This document shows, in pieces, positions 7,695 to 17,105 of a stretch of DNA of 64,000 nt. Below the pieces are notes generated by a model. The model searched no databases and was not told where the DNA came from. It worked only from the letters and a program-made list of their open reading frames with translations. A program made the position numbers and the translations under genes. Origin of the DNA: Ruegeria sp. YS9. Its GTDB lineage: Bacteria > Pseudomonadota > Alphaproteobacteria > Rhodobacterales > Rhodobacteraceae. The DNA lies in assembly GCF_024628725.1 (NCBI RefSeq), contig NZ_CP102409.1:1893001-1957000 (forward strand). Reading direction: 5' to 3'. Position 1 is the stretch's first letter. Every line of letters begins with the position of its first letter.

Positions 7695-8396
7695 TCACCT
7701 GACCCGGGTGGCGGCAATAATCGGCCCTTCCCCGGCCCTTTGAATCAGAACGACAGCCGGCAAATCTGAACCAAGCTGAACCGTAAATGTTTGCGGCGCA
7801 GTTCCATCCCATTGCCCTGCAATCTGCCAGGCCTCAACGACATTGGCATAGTCCAGTTCGTGCCCGGCCAGTTCTCCACGGCGGATCGAAGCGTGCCGCA
7901 TGGGAGAATACTGAACCACATGCACGTCATAGGTATCGCCTTTCGGCAACTCGACGGGCGTCACATCCACTGTCACCTCATCGGCCGAGCGCACGGCCGT
8001 CACCAGCGCTTCGGGCGCTGCTTTCAGATGTGCTTCGATCAATCGATCAAGCTCCCGGGCTTGCGCCCCGACGATGTCGTGCTGCCCGTTGATCACCATC
8101 TGCGGGGTGTAGATCATGGAACGCCGCCCCTCGCGCGCATAAGCCCGCTGCCGAAGCGTATGATCGGGGTCTGCGTACTCGTCCTTCCACCCGATATAGT
8201 CCCAGTAATCGACATGCAGAGCCAGCCCTATGACGTCGTCGCGCTTGGCCAGATCATGCATGATCCGATCCGCCGGCGGGCAGGATGAACACCCCTGAGA
8301 CGTGAACAGCTCGACCACAACCGGGTCTTCCCCGGCTGCGACCTTTGCCGCCACAAGGCTGGAAAACACGGTGGTCAAGGCAATGGATCTGAACAT
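7695..8396 (-). CDS. DUF1223 thioredoxin-fold secreted protein
   Basis: This 233-residue protein has a signal peptide (to about residue 22) and a thioredoxin-like fold with FTSQGCSSCPPAD, placing Cys36 and Cys39 in a CXXC motif. HVDYWDYIGWKD and the cis-Pro-like YTPQMVINGQ are DUF1223 family landmarks. A periplasmic redox role is likely but the substrate is not known. I use the ATG at 8396; upstream in-frame codons lack a signal peptide and a binding site. It is divergent from acnA across 224 bases. Confidence 0.85.
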   Translation of the reverse strand: MFRSIALTTVFSSLVAAKVAAGEDPVVVELFTSQGCSSCPPADRIMHDLAKRDDVIGLALHVDYWDYIGWKDEYADPDHTLRQRAYAREGRRSMIYTPQMVINGQHDIVGAQARELDRLIEAHLKAAPEALVTAVRSADEVTVDVTPVELPKGDTYDVHVVQYSPMRHASIRRGELAGHELDYANVVEAWQIAGQWDGTAPQTFTVQLGSDLPAVVLIQRAGEGPIIAATRVR

Positions 8397-8500
8397 GAGA
8401 ACTCTCGGGTTGAGCGGTTGGATCTCAGGGATAGCTGCTTTGCCACTCAACGACCAATCAAGGTTTCTTGAGACATTGACACACGCTCCAAGGGAAAAAG

Positions 8501-8516
8501 TGTACAATAGTATACA
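8501..8516. promoter_or_regulatory. Candidate operator upstream of acnA
   Basis: TGTACAATAGTATACA is an imperfect palindrome with 4-base TGTA/TACA ends, matching its own reverse complement at 12 of 16 positions. It lies in the AT-rich part of the acnA/DUF1223 divergent region, about 105 bases before acnA. Acn genes are often iron- or redox-controlled; whether this site serves that is unknown. Confidence 0.35.
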
Positions 8517-8620
8517 AATTTACCTCTCAACGCCTGTTGGACCTTGAACACGGGGGCTTGGTGATGCAGATAACACTCAGCAAATCCTAATATCCAAGTC
8601 ATTTGAGAGGGAGGCCACAG

Positions 8621-11311
8621 ATGCCCATCAAAGTCGGACAGGATACCGCCAAAACGCGCCGCAGTCTGAGCGTGAATGGTAAATCCATTTCCTATTATTC
8701 CATCCCCGCCGCGCAAGAGGCGGGCCTGGGCGATTTCTCCAAACTGCCTGCCGCACTCAAGGTAGTGCTGGAAAACATGTTGCGGTTCGAGGATGACGGG
8801 TTCTCGGTCTCGGTCGATGACATCAAGGCTTTTGCCGAATGGGGCGCGAACGGTGGCAAAAACCCCCGTGAAATCGCCTACCGCCCTGCCCGTGTACTGA
8901 TGCAGGATTTCACCGGCGTTCCCGCCGTGGTGGATCTAGCCGCGATGCGGGACGGCATCAAGGCGCTGGGCGGCGACGCGCAAAAGATCAACCCGCTGAA
9001 CCCGGTCGATCTGGTCATCGACCATTCGGTCATGATCGACGAATTCGGCAATCCGCGTGCGTTCCAGATGAATGTGGACCGTGAATATGAACGCAACATG
9101 GAACGGTATCAGTTCCTGAAATGGGGTCAGGGTGCATTCAACAACTTCCGCGTTGTTCCCCCCGGCACAGGTATCTGCCACCAGGTGAACCTTGAATATC
9201 TGGCCCAGACCGTCTGGACCGACACCGACCAGAACGGTGAAGAAGTCGCCTATCCCGACACGCTGGTCGGCACCGACAGCCACACCACCATGGTCAACGG
9301 CATGGCCGTGCTGGGCTGGGGTGTCGGCGGGATCGAGGCCGAGGCCGCGATGCTGGGTCAACCGATCTCGATGCTGATCCCCGAGGTCGTGGGCTTTGAG
9401 CTGACCGGTGATCTGGTCGAAGGCACCACCGGCACCGACCTGGTTCTGAAGGTCGTGGAAATGCTGCGCGAAAAAGGCGTTGTCGGCAAGTTCGTCGAAT
9501 TCTACGGCGAAGGCCTGGATCGTCTGCCGCTGGCCGACCGTGCGACCATCGCCAATATGGCCCCGGAATACGGCGCGACATGCGGCTTTTTCCCGATTGA
9601 CGGTGAAACGCTGCGTTACATGCGCAACACAGGGCGCGACGAAGATCGTGTCGCTCTGGTAGAAGCCTACGCCAAGGAAAACGGTTTCTGGCGCGATGAA
9701 AACTATGCGCCGATCTACACCGACACCCTGTCGCTGGATATGGGCACGATTGTTCCGGCGATCTCGGGGCCCAAACGCCCGCAGGATTATGTTGCGCTGA
9801 CCGACGCCAAGGCCGCCTTCACCAGGGAAATGGCCGAGACCTTCAAGCGCCCGATGGGCAAACAGGTTGAGGTCAAAGGCGAAAACTACGGCATGGAATC
9901 GGGTAAGGTCGTGATCGCCTCGATCACGTCCTGCACCAACACGTCGAACCCTTACGTGATGATCGGAGCGGGCCTCGTGGCGCGCAAGGCAGCCGCGCTG
10001 GGGCTGGACCGCAAACCTTGGGTCAAGACCTCGCTGGCACCGGGGTCGCAGGTTGTATCCGCTTACCTCGAGGCCGCAGGCCTTCAGGAGGATCTGGACA
10101 AGATCGGCTTCAACCTCGTCGGATACGGCTGCACCACGTGTATCGGCAACTCGGGGCCAATCCAGAAAGAAATCTCGGAGGCCATTGCGGAAGGCGATCT
10201 GGTCGCCACCTCGGTCTTGTCCGGCAACCGCAACTTCGAAGGCCGCATCTCGCCCGACGTGCGCGCCAACTATCTGGCTTCGCCGCCTTTGGTCGTCGTG
10301 TACGCGCTGGCAGGCACCATGGATATCGACCTGACATCCGAGCCGATCGGCAAGGACAAGGACGGCAATGACGTCTATATGAAAGACCTCTGGCCAACCC
10401 AGCAGGAGGTCGCGGAATTGGTCGAACGGACGGTGACACGCGAAGCGTTCCAGTCGAAATACGCCGACGTCTTCAAAGGTGACGAAAAATGGCAGTCGGT
10501 CGAAACCACCGACGCGGAAACCTATGACTGGCCGCCAACATCGACCTATATCCAGAACCCGCCTTACTTCCAGGATATGAGCCCCGAACCGGGCACGATT
10601 TCCAACATCGAAGGTGCCAAGGTTCTGGCCATTCTGGGCGACATGGTCACGACCGACCATATCTCACCTGCGGGGTCTTTTGCGACGACCTCGCCCGCAG
10701 GCCAGTACCTGATCGAACGTCAGGTTCAGCCGCGTGAATTCAATTCATATGGTTCACGCCGCGGCAACCACGAGGTGATGATGCGCGGCACTTTCGCCAA
10801 CATCCGCATCAAGAACGAGATGCTGGACGGCGTCGAAGGCGGTTACACCAAGGGTCCGGACGGCGAACAGATGTCAATCTATGACGCCTCGATGGCCTAT
10901 CAGGCGAATGGCACCCCGCTGGTTGTCTTCGGTGGTGAGCAATATGGCGCGGGCTCAAGCCGCGACTGGGCGGCCAAGGGCACGGCTCTGCTGGGCGTCA
11001 AGGCCGTCATCGCCGAGAGCTTTGAGCGTATCCACCGTTCGAACCTTGTTGGTATGGGTGTCATTCCGTTCGAGTTCACAGGAGGCGACAACCGCAAAAC
11101 CCTGGGGTTGAAAGGGGATGAAACCGTTTCGATACACGGGCTGGATACAATCGAGCCGCTACAGGAAGTCCCCTGCACCATCGTTTATGGCGATGGAACC
11201 GAAAAGACCATCACCCTGAAATGCCGTATCGATACCGCGCCCGAGATTGAATACATCGAAAACGGTGGCGTGTTGCATTACGTCCTGCGCAATCTTGCGA
11301 AGGCATCGTAA
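8621..11311 (+). CDS. acnA: Aconitate hydratase A
   Basis: This 896-residue cytosolic TCA-cycle enzyme interconverts citrate and isocitrate using a [4Fe-4S] cluster. The three cluster cysteines are visible in [11 protein letters not shown] and [13 protein letters not shown]. The N-terminal region shows [17 protein letters not shown] and DLVIDHSV, and the swivelling C-terminal domain shows [11 protein letters not shown]. The length equals AcnA/IRP-type enzymes rather than AcnB. The start is supported by GAGAGGGAGG 7 bases upstream. A strong terminator follows, so it is monocistronic. Confidence 0.98.
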   Translation: MPIKVGQDTAKTRRSLSVNGKSISYYSIPAAQEAGLGDFSKLPAALKVVLENMLRFEDDGFSVSVDDIKAFAEWGANGGKNPREIAYRPARVLMQDFTGVPAVVDLAAMRDGIKALGGDAQKINPLNPVDLVIDHSVMIDEFGNPRAFQMNVDREYERNMERYQFLKWGQGAFNNFRVVPPGTGICHQVNLEYLAQTVWTDTDQNGEEVAYPDTLVGTDSHTTMVNGMAVLGWGVGGIEAEAAMLGQPISMLIPEVVGFELTGDLVEGTTGTDLVLKVVEMLREKGVVGKFVEFYGEGLDRLPLADRATIANMAPEYGATCGFFPIDGETLRYMRNTGRDEDRVALVEAYAKENGFWRDENYAPIYTDTLSLDMGTIVPAISGPKRPQDYVALTDAKAAFTREMAETFKRPMGKQVEVKGENYGMESGKVVIASITSCTNTSNPYVMIGAGLVARKAAALGLDRKPWVKTSLAPGSQVVSAYLEAAGLQEDLDKIGFNLVGYGCTTCIGNSGPIQKEISEAIAEGDLVATSVLSGNRNFEGRISPDVRANYLASPPLVVVYALAGTMDIDLTSEPIGKDKDGNDVYMKDLWPTQQEVAELVERTVTREAFQSKYADVFKGDEKWQSVETTDAETYDWPPTSTYIQNPPYFQDMSPEPGTISNIEGAKVLAILGDMVTTDHISPAGSFATTSPAGQYLIERQVQPREFNSYGSRRGNHEVMMRGTFANIRIKNEMLDGVEGGYTKGPDGEQMSIYDASMAYQANGTPLVVFGGEQYGAGSSRDWAAKGTALLGVKAVIAESFERIHRSNLVGMGVIPFEFTGGDNRKTLGLKGDETVSIHGLDTIEPLQEVPCTIVYGDGTEKTITLKCRIDTAPEIEYIENGGVLHYVLRNLAKAS

Positions 11312-11333
11312 CCGATAGCACAGCGCTCAATTC

Positions 11334-11365
11334 AAACCCCCGGCCATCTGCCGGGGGTTTTTTTT
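11334..11365 (+). terminator. Intrinsic terminator after acnA
   Basis: A perfect 11-bp stem (AAACCCCCGGC at 11334-11344 with GCCGGGGGTTT at 11350-11360) and a 5-base loop are followed by an unbroken T-run to 11365. Confidence 0.93.
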
Positions 11366-11432
11366 GTATTCTGGTCATTTATTCGAAAACCTGAAACTGT
11401 TGGGTAACGTCATCAACGGAAAACCAATCGCC

Positions 11433-12935
11433 ATGAAGAAGCCCAACGCCCTGCTGGTGTGTTCGCTCAGCGTAATTGCAGTGATCGGGATATGGGGTGT
11501 CGTGGACATTCAAAGCCTGGTGACCTGGGCCAGTGGCATCGTCCGACAGACCTTCCACAGCCGCGGCTGGTTCGTGATGCTCGCCGCTTCGGGCATGTTG
11601 ATCGGATGCCTGTTCCTGGCGTTTTCACCCTATGGCAATATTCGCCTTGGTCGGGATGACGAGGAACCAGAGTTTTCCACGGCTACATGGATTTCGATGT
11701 TGTTTTCCGCCGGTATGGGCGTCGGTCTTCTGTTTTGGGCAGTGGCAGAACCGTTGACCCATTTCAATTTTATCAACGGCATGGCACCGGATTTCATCGC
11801 GGCGCAGCAGGCCATGCTGGCGACGAACTTTCACTGGGGCTTACACGCTTGGGCCATTTACGGTTCAACCGCGCTTTCCATCGCCTTTTTCAGTTTTCGG
11901 CGCGGCACCGGAATGATGGTCAGCGCGCCGATCAAAAGCCTGTTTCCCGGCGAACGCTGGGCTGAACGTGTCGGCTGGCTTTCGGATTTCATGGCGATCA
12001 TCGCCATTGCCATTGGTGTCGGCGGTTCCATGGCCATGGGCGTATTTCAGGTGGCAGACGGCATCGCCGTTCTCGGCGGACGGGAAACCGTCGGCGCCCT
12101 TCTGATTGGCGCCGTGTTTCTGGCAATGGTTGCGGCCTATATCCCGGCACTCCTGATCGATCTGGGTCAGGGCATGGCGCGCCTGTCCAATGCCGCCATG
12201 CTGATCGCAATCGGCCTTGTTGCCTACACCGTGGTCCTTGGCCCCACCGAATACCTTCTGAATACCATCGTTCAGGGGTTCGGGGACTATGTCACCAATG
12301 TCATTCCCAGGGGCTTTCAGACCTTTACGTTCTTCGGCGATGACGTCACCAGATGGTTCAGCGACTGGACCCTTACCTACATGGTCTGGTGGATCGCCTG
12401 GGGCCCATTCGTGGGCGTCTTTGTCGCCCGCATCTCTCGCGGTCGCACGATACGGGAATTCGTGATCGGAGTCCTGTTCGCCCCCACGCTGTTTTCAATC
12501 CTCTGGTTCGGTGCATTTGGTGGCATTGGCCTGTTCGAGGCGCTCAATGGTGCTGGCGAACTGCTGGCCTATACGCAGACAAACATCGAGCGCGTGACCT
12601 TCGCCCTGCTCGACCGACTTCCACTGTCCGTGATCACCACGCTTGCAACGGTACTGGCCGCCTTTCTGTTCATCGTGACCAGCGTCGTAAGTGCGGCATT
12701 TGTTCTGGGCACCTTCTCGACGGGCGGGGACGAGAATCCCCCGCCGCGCGTCCGGCTGATCTGGGGAGGATTGCTTGGGCTGCTGAGTGTCGCGATGATC
12801 CTTTCGGGATCCGTGGACTCGGTGAAGATCCTCATCTCGCTTGGCGCATTGCCCTTTGTCTTCATTTCAGTCCTGCTGATGGTGTGCTTGTTCCGCGGGC
12901 TCAGAGAGGAGGGGCAACGCAATGCTGATCGGTGA
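11433..12935 (+). CDS. BCCT family transporter (betaine/choline/carnitine type)
   Basis: This 500-residue inner-membrane protein has about 12 hydrophobic segments. The family signature is clear: the aromatic substrate region DWTLTYMVWWIAWGPF followed by VGVFVARISRGRTIREF. These carriers take up compatible solutes such as glycine betaine, usually by Na+ or H+ symport. The ATG at 11433 is used because an earlier in-frame codon at 11364 lies inside the acnA terminator T-run. The usual long C-terminal osmosensing tail is short here, ending at REEGQRNADR. Its last 14 bases overlap the start of a 29-residue membrane microprotein gene. Confidence 0.93.
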   Translation: MKKPNALLVCSLSVIAVIGIWGVVDIQSLVTWASGIVRQTFHSRGWFVMLAASGMLIGCLFLAFSPYGNIRLGRDDEEPEFSTATWISMLFSAGMGVGLLFWAVAEPLTHFNFINGMAPDFIAAQQAMLATNFHWGLHAWAIYGSTALSIAFFSFRRGTGMMVSAPIKSLFPGERWAERVGWLSDFMAIIAIAIGVGGSMAMGVFQVADGIAVLGGRETVGALLIGAVFLAMVAAYIPALLIDLGQGMARLSNAAMLIAIGLVAYTVVLGPTEYLLNTIVQGFGDYVTNVIPRGFQTFTFFGDDVTRWFSDWTLTYMVWWIAWGPFVGVFVARISRGRTIREFVIGVLFAPTLFSILWFGAFGGIGLFEALNGAGELLAYTQTNIERVTFALLDRLPLSVITTLATVLAAFLFIVTSVVSAAFVLGTFSTGGDENPPPRVRLIWGGLLGLLSVAMILSGSVDSVKILISLGALPFVFISVLLMVCLFRGLREEGQRNADR

Positions 12936-13011
12936 TCTCACGGACACTCTGATGAACCTTGTCACTTTCGCGTTCATCGCGGCAATGCTCTGGATATTGC
13001 TGCGCAAGTGA
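12922..13011 (+). CDS. Single-span membrane microprotein coupled to the BCCT gene
   Basis: The frame encodes 29 residues: a short polar N terminus (MLIGDLTDTLMN), one hydrophobic helix (LVTFAFIAAMLWILL) and a basic end (RK), the form of a small inner-membrane protein with its C terminus inside. GAGGAGGGG lies about 7 bases before the ATG, a much stronger binding site than that of the transporter itself. The first 14 bases overlap the end of the BCCT gene in another frame, which suggests translational coupling. No family is recognised; a role modulating or stabilising the transporter is inference from position. Confidence 0.6.
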   Translation: MLIGDLTDTLMNLVTFAFIAAMLWILLRK

Positions 13012-13074
13012 CAGCAATTCGACAGCGCAAAAAACAACGTTGAATCCTGGGCGCTTTGCCGGTCATCTGAGTTC

Positions 13075-13776
13075 ATGGAAAAAGTTGCACTGATAACCGG
13101 TGGTGCCCGTGGGATCGGGCGGGCAATAGTCGAAGACCTGAGCCGAGATCACCATGTTGCCTTCACCTGGTTGGCCAGCCAGCCCGATTCTGAAGTGCTG
13201 AAAGGCGACGTTCTGGCAATTCAATCGGACCTGACCGAAGACAACCAACCCACCCGGGTCGTCGAAAAGGTCATCGATCACTTCGGACGACTGGACGTGA
13301 TCGTGAACAACGCGGGTCTTGTTCGCGCCACTCCGAAACAAGCGTTCAGGGTTGAAGACCATCGCGCCATTCTTGACCTCAATCTGCTGGCCCCGGCCGC
13401 GTTGCTGGCTGCGGCATTGCCGCATCTGAACCGCGGCGCTTCGATCGTCAGCATCTCATCGATGAACGCGACATTGCCACCGCGCGACGCAGTGACCTAT
13501 GGGGCAAGCAAGGCCGCTTTGAACCTCTGGACACAGGCCATGGCGAAAGAGCTCGGCCCCGAAGGCATCCGTGTCAACGCGGTTGCGCCGGGCGCCATCA
13601 ACATCCCCGAAGCCCCCCGTCCTGACGATCTGACATCGCTTTTCGTCAACGAAACGGCGCTGGGCCGGATCGGAACACCCGAAGACATCGCCAAGGTCGT
13701 TCGGTTTCTGGCCTCGGACGCGGCGGGGTTCGTAACCGGAGAGGTTCTGCGCGTGACCGGAGGGTATCGCTTGTAA
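13075..13776 (+). CDS. SDR family NAD(P)-dependent oxidoreductase
   Basis: This 233-residue classical short-chain dehydrogenase has the cofactor motif TGGARGIG at residues 8-15, NNAG at 78-81, and active-site Ser128/129, Tyr142 and Lys146 (YGASK). The C-terminal end GEVLRVTGGYRL is typical of the family. The substrate is not predictable; these enzymes reduce or oxidise sugars, hydroxy acids or acyl groups. It stands alone between the BCCT pair and the convergent ccm operon. Confidence 0.9.
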   Translation: MEKVALITGGARGIGRAIVEDLSRDHHVAFTWLASQPDSEVLKGDVLAIQSDLTEDNQPTRVVEKVIDHFGRLDVIVNNAGLVRATPKQAFRVEDHRAILDLNLLAPAALLAAALPHLNRGASIVSISSMNATLPPRDAVTYGASKAALNLWTQAMAKELGPEGIRVNAVAPGAINIPEAPRPDDLTSLFVNETALGRIGTPEDIAKVVRFLASDAAGFVTGEVLRVTGGYRL

Positions 13777-13805
13777 GGTGGCTTAAACCTCGTTTTCCAA
13801 ATTGC

Positions 13806-14345
13806 TCAACCGCCCGCAGCCTTTTCCAACGCCGGACGCAGAGTGTTTTCAATCACGCGCTGCGTAATCGGGCCGGCAAAGCGCAGAATGATTGTGCCGT
13901 CGCCATCAACCACATAGGTTTCGGGTACGCCGTAAAGACCCCAATCCAATGCCATGCGGCCCTTCTCATCTCGTCCAATCGCGGCGTAGGGGTCACCCAG
14001 CTCGGTCAAGAACGCTTGGGCGTTGCCCAACTGGTCTTTGTAGTTGATGCCATAGACCGGGATGCCTTCGGCGGCCAGCGCTTCCAGATTGGGATGCTCG
14101 GCACGGCACGGCGCGCACCAGCTGGCCCAGTAGTTGACCAGTTTGACTTCTCCATCCCGCAGCGTGGCATCATCAAACAGCTTCTTTTCCGGGAACTCGG
14201 TCAGAACCACGGGCGGAGCCGGTTGGCCTTCGCGGGCAGAGGGCAACGCGTTGGGGTCTTCCCGGAACATACCGATCCCGGCCAACACGGCGAAAGCGCC
14301 AAAAATCAAAGGCGGCGCGATCATCAGGGGCGATATCTTAGCCAT
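13806..14345 (-). CDS. ccmG: Cytochrome c maturation thiol:disulfide protein CcmG/DsbE
   Basis: This 179-residue membrane-anchored periplasmic thioredoxin has an N-terminal helix (about 5-26), the redox motif WCAPC (Cys77, Cys80), and GVPETYVVDGDG containing the conserved cis-Pro. CcmG keeps apocytochrome c or CcmH reduced so that heme can be attached. It is the last gene of ccmABCDG; its ATG overlaps the ccmD stop by 8 bases (ATGGCTAA). Confidence 0.95.
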   Translation of the reverse strand: MAKISPLMIAPPLIFGAFAVLAGIGMFREDPNALPSAREGQPAPPVVLTEFPEKKLFDDATLRDGEVKLVNYWASWCAPCRAEHPNLEALAAEGIPVYGINYKDQLGNAQAFLTELGDPYAAIGRDEKGRMALDWGLYGVPETYVVDGDGTIILRFAGPITQRVIENTLRPALEKAAGG

Positions 14346-14496
14346 TGCGCGAAATCCTTTGTTCGATTTTTTCCATCTCAGTGCGTATCTTGCGCCCTCG
14401 CATCACGCTGTACACGATCAATGCCACAAGCAGCACGATGGACACGGCATAAGACGACAAAACCGCGTCAGCGTATTTTCCAAGATCGGGGATCAT
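14338..14496 (-). CDS. ccmD: Heme exporter protein CcmD
   Basis: This 52-residue protein has one transmembrane helix (about residues 14-31, SSYAVSIVLLVALIVYSV) followed by a basic amphipathic tail (MRGRKIRTEMEKIEQRIS). CcmD is the small partner of CcmABC that helps release heme-loaded CcmE. Size, topology and position between ccmC and ccmG all fit. Its start overlaps the ccmC stop as ATGA and its end overlaps ccmG by 8 bases. Confidence 0.9.
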   Translation of the reverse strand: MIPDLGKYADAVLSSYAVSIVLLVALIVYSVMRGRKIRTEMEKIEQRISRNG

Positions 14497-15266
14497 CCGC
14501 CCACCCTTTCCCGCGCCTGCAACGCCTTGATGCGACGCGCGCGGATTTCAGTCCCGGTGCGGTACAGCACCAAAGCAATGAACAGCAGAACAAATCCGAT
14601 GATGCACAGCAACAGCGGATAGAAGTAGATATTGCTGACTTTCTCTTCCGTATCGGCTCCGGTCACGGCAGCCGCCCGCATGACCGATGCGCCCTGATGC
14701 AGGCCTTGGTTCCAGAAGTTGACCGCATATCGGCTGAGCAGCGCGAATACGGATCCGACCAGACACAGAACCGAGGTCAGGTCCGCCGCGGTGTCCGGAT
14801 CCTCGATGGCTTCCCACAACGCGACATAGCCAAGATAGAACAGGAACAGGATCAGAAACGACGTCAGACGCGGATCCCACGCCCACCAGGTGCCCCACAT
14901 GGGCTGTCCCCAGATCGCCCCTGTCAGCAACGCAATCAGGGTCATCACGATCCCGATCGGTGCAGCCGCCCGCGCCGCCAGCGCGCTGACATGGTGACGC
15001 CGCACCAACCAGACCAGAGAAGTCGCCAGCATCATCAGCCAGCAATTGATCGCCATCAGCGCCGCCGGGACGTGCAGATAGATGATCTTGACCGTCGACC
15101 CTTGCTTGTAGTCGTCCGGCGTGAAGAAGAACCCCCAGACCAGCCCGACGACGATGCAGATGATCGAGACGATCCAGAAAAACGGCAGGACACGTTCACT
15201 GGTTGCAAGAAACTTGCGCGGGTTGGCGTATTCCCAGAGGGCATTGGCTTTGGCTGCTATCGACAT
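14493..15266 (-). CDS. ccmC: Heme exporter / heme-handling protein CcmC
   Basis: This 257-residue inner-membrane protein has six hydrophobic spans and the tryptophan-rich heme motif WGTWWAWDPRLTS in the periplasmic loop near residues 127-139, flanked by conserved histidines (YLHVPAA and LHQGAS). CcmC delivers heme to CcmE. It follows ccmB after 61 bases and overlaps ccmD. Confidence 0.97.
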   Translation of the reverse strand: MSIAAKANALWEYANPRKFLATSERVLPFFWIVSIICIVVGLVWGFFFTPDDYKQGSTVKIIYLHVPAALMAINCWLMMLATSLVWLVRRHHVSALAARAAAPIGIVMTLIALLTGAIWGQPMWGTWWAWDPRLTSFLILFLFYLGYVALWEAIEDPDTAADLTSVLCLVGSVFALLSRYAVNFWNQGLHQGASVMRAAAVTGADTEEKVSNIYFYPLLLCIIGFVLLFIALVLYRTGTEIRARRIKALQARERVGG

Positions 15267-15327
15267 GGGCCCTATCTAGTCCGAGTTGGGGGTTTTCTCA
15301 ATTGACATCAGTCAAAGTTGGGACGGT

Positions 15328-15984
15328 TCACCGCAGATTGATACGTAACACAGCCGCGCTGGCAAAGGGCAACAATGCTATCGTCGCAGCCGTGATCCCC
15401 GCCAGCATCAACAACGGCGTCTGCACGTCCATCCCCGTTGCCCCACGCCGGGCGACTTCGGCCCCGAAAATCAGGGTGGGGACGTAAAGCGGCAGCACCA
15501 AGAGCGACAACAGCAGCCCGCCACGCTTGAGGCCGACGGTCAGGGCAGCGCCGAATGTGCCGATCACGCTCATGGCCGGGGTTCCGATCAGCAGCGAGAT
15601 TACAAGCCAGAAGAAGCCCGGTGCAGGCAGGTTCAGCAAAACCCCCAGAAAGGGCGCGGCCAGAACCAAAGGCAGGCCTGTGGTCAGCCAGTGGGCCAGC
15701 GCCTTGATGGTCACAACTGATTCCAGTGGCAGCGGCGCCGTGGCCAGCAGGTCCAGCGATCCGTCCTCCCAATCCAGCGCCAGAAGACGGTCGAGAGACA
15801 ACAGACACGCCAGCAACGCCCCCAGCCAGAGCACTCCGGGTGCAATGGTGGACAGCAGCGAGGATTGTGGCCCCACTGCAAACGGCACCATCACGGTCAC
15901 GATCAGGAAAAAGGCCAATCCCAATCCGAACCCTCCGCCTGCACGGAAGGCCAGTTTCAGGTCGCGCAGCAGAAGGGCGATCAC
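15328..15984 (-). CDS. ccmB: Heme exporter protein CcmB
   Basis: This 218-residue membrane protein with six hydrophobic segments is the permease partner of Ccm[18 protein letters not shown] and the surrounding cytoplasmic loop are characteristic of the family. Its ATG overlaps the ccmA stop by 4 bases, which fits an obligate complex. The CcmAB ATPase drives release of holo-CcmE. Confidence 0.95.
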   Translation of the reverse strand: MIALLLRDLKLAFRAGGGFGLGLAFFLIVTVMVPFAVGPQSSLLSTIAPGVLWLGALLACLLSLDRLLALDWEDGSLDLLATAPLPLESVVTIKALAHWLTTGLPLVLAAPFLGVLLNLPAPGFFWLVISLLIGTPAMSVIGTFGAALTVGLKRGGLLLSLLVLPLYVPTLIFGAEVARRGATGMDVQTPLLMLAGITAATIALLPFASAAVLRINLR

Positions 15985-16595
15985 AGGAAGCCTCCGTCGA
16001 AATCGTCAATGGGTTTGGGTTTGGCCTTGTTCGGGCCGACGTCCAGAACCTCGCCATCCAGGCCAAGGTCGATATGGGTCGCGATCAGGGCTGACCCGCC
16101 CTGCCCCAGATGCGCGCGGACTGCATCGGCGAACATTTGCACCGCATTTCTGTCCAGCGAAACGGTCGGTTCGTCCAGCATCCAGATCGGCCGCCCGGTG
16201 ACCAGCATTCGCGCTAGCCCCAGCCGCCGTTTCTGACCAGCCGACAGGTTCCCCGCATGGCGGTCCGCCAGCTCGTTCAACTGGAACGCGTCCAGCGCCG
16301 TCTGGATGCCGTTGGTGCCAAAGACAGAAGCCCAGAACGTCAGGTTCTCGGATACAGTCAGCGTCGGTTTCAGCCCGTCCGAATGGGACGCATATGCGAT
16401 CTGGTCTTCCGCGCCCTGGATCTGACCTTCCAGCGGCGGCTGCAACCCGGCCAATGTGCGCAGAAGGGTTGTTTTGCCGATCCCGTTCGGCCCACGCAGA
16501 ATCAGCGCTTTGCCCGGAGGCAGCTGAAAGCTGAGATGCTCCAGGACGGGAATGCCACCACGGGTGATCGACAGGTCGGTTACTATCAGAGTCAT
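15981..16595 (-). CDS. ccmA: Cytochrome c biogenesis ABC transporter ATPase CcmA
   Basis: This 204-residue ABC ATPase has Walker A GPNGIGKT (residues 35-42), the signature LSAGQKRR, Walker B IWMLDEP and an H-loop ATHIDL. It is the first gene of ccmABCDG. The 144 bases upstream carry a GTGAGGGGC hairpin and a family-type repeat, so the ccm operon may have its own promoter there, although yajC-secDF and two further genes run into it from the same strand. Confidence 0.95.
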   Translation of the reverse strand: MTLIVTDLSITRGGIPVLEHLSFQLPPGKALILRGPNGIGKTTLLRTLAGLQPPLEGQIQGAEDQIAYASHSDGLKPTLTVSENLTFWASVFGTNGIQTALDAFQLNELADRHAGNLSAGQKRRLGLARMLVTGRPIWMLDEPTVSLDRNAVQMFADAVRAHLGQGGSALIATHIDLGLDGEVLDVGPNKAKPKPIDDFDGGFL

Positions 16596-16681
16596 GAGAC
16601 CCGCTTATCGGAATGTCATCAGAGGCAAAAGGTGGGATTTGCCGCAGTTCGGTTACGGGAGCTTTGAGCAGAGAGGTCCGA

Positions 16682-16736
16682 GTGAGGGGCCAGCCCCTCA
16701 CACACCCCGGGATATTTTCAGCCAGATGAAGGGGTC
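16682..16736 (-). repeat. Hairpin plus CTTCATC...AAAATAT intergenic element, copy 1
   Basis: Read on the minus strand: CTTCATCTGGCTGAAAATAT, then CCCGG, then a perfect 9-bp hairpin (GTGAGGGGC / GCCCCTCAC, 16682-16690 and 16693-16701). It lies between the Mth938-like gene and ccmA. A related element follows soxD near 47.2 kb in the same orientation to its genes. I recall similar sequences as common intergenic repeats in Rhodobacteraceae; that is from memory. Confidence 0.55.
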
Positions 16737-16739
16737 CCG

Positions 16740-17093
16740 TCAGACCGGGATCAGAGCAAGCGCTATGCGGCGACCTTCAGAGAGCAAGACATTGTAAGTG
16801 CGGCAAGCAGCCGGAGAATTCATGATTTCGACGCCGACTCCGGCACTTTCCAGCCGGCTGCGCAAAGATTGGGGAATGTGAACCATGTCTTTGCCGGTAC
16901 CGACAAGCAGAACGTCAATTGCATCGGCCAGTTCCAGAAGTGGCTGCGAATCTTCATAGCCGCCCCAGGTGGCAGGTCCTGCGGGACCGGTCAGAACGGC
17001 GCCTTCGAACACATCACCGCCGATGCGGAAAAAACCGGGGCCATAGCCATCAACCGGCTTGGCATCTGAAAACGTAACCTGGTTCAGGCGCAT
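16740..17093 (-). CDS. Mth938-like domain protein (NDUFAF3/DUF498 type)
   Basis: This 117-residue protein shows the Mth938 fold pattern: GYGPGFFRIGGDVFEGAVL, then DVLLVGTGKDMVHIP and the conserved VEIMNSPAACRTYNVLLSEGR. In eukaryotes the homologue NDUFAF3 assists complex I assembly; in bacteria the role is unclear. It sits directly after secF and the TauE-like gene and before ccmA, a grouping that suggests an envelope or respiratory assembly task. Confidence 0.88.
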   Translation of the reverse strand: MRLNQVTFSDAKPVDGYGPGFFRIGGDVFEGAVLTGPAGPATWGGYEDSQPLLELADAIDVLLVGTGKDMVHIPQSLRSRLESAGVGVEIMNSPAACRTYNVLLSEGRRIALALIPV

Positions 17094-17105
17094 TTCTTCC
17101 CTCCT

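Noticed and set aside
8936..10660. A 574-codon minus-strand frame
   Set aside because: It is fully antisense to acnA and has no family motif or ribosome site.
16682..16701. GTGAGGGGC hairpin as a stand-alone terminator of the Mth938-like gene
   Set aside because: It lacks a T-run and is better explained as part of the repeated CTTCATCT element reported above, although termination cannot be excluded.
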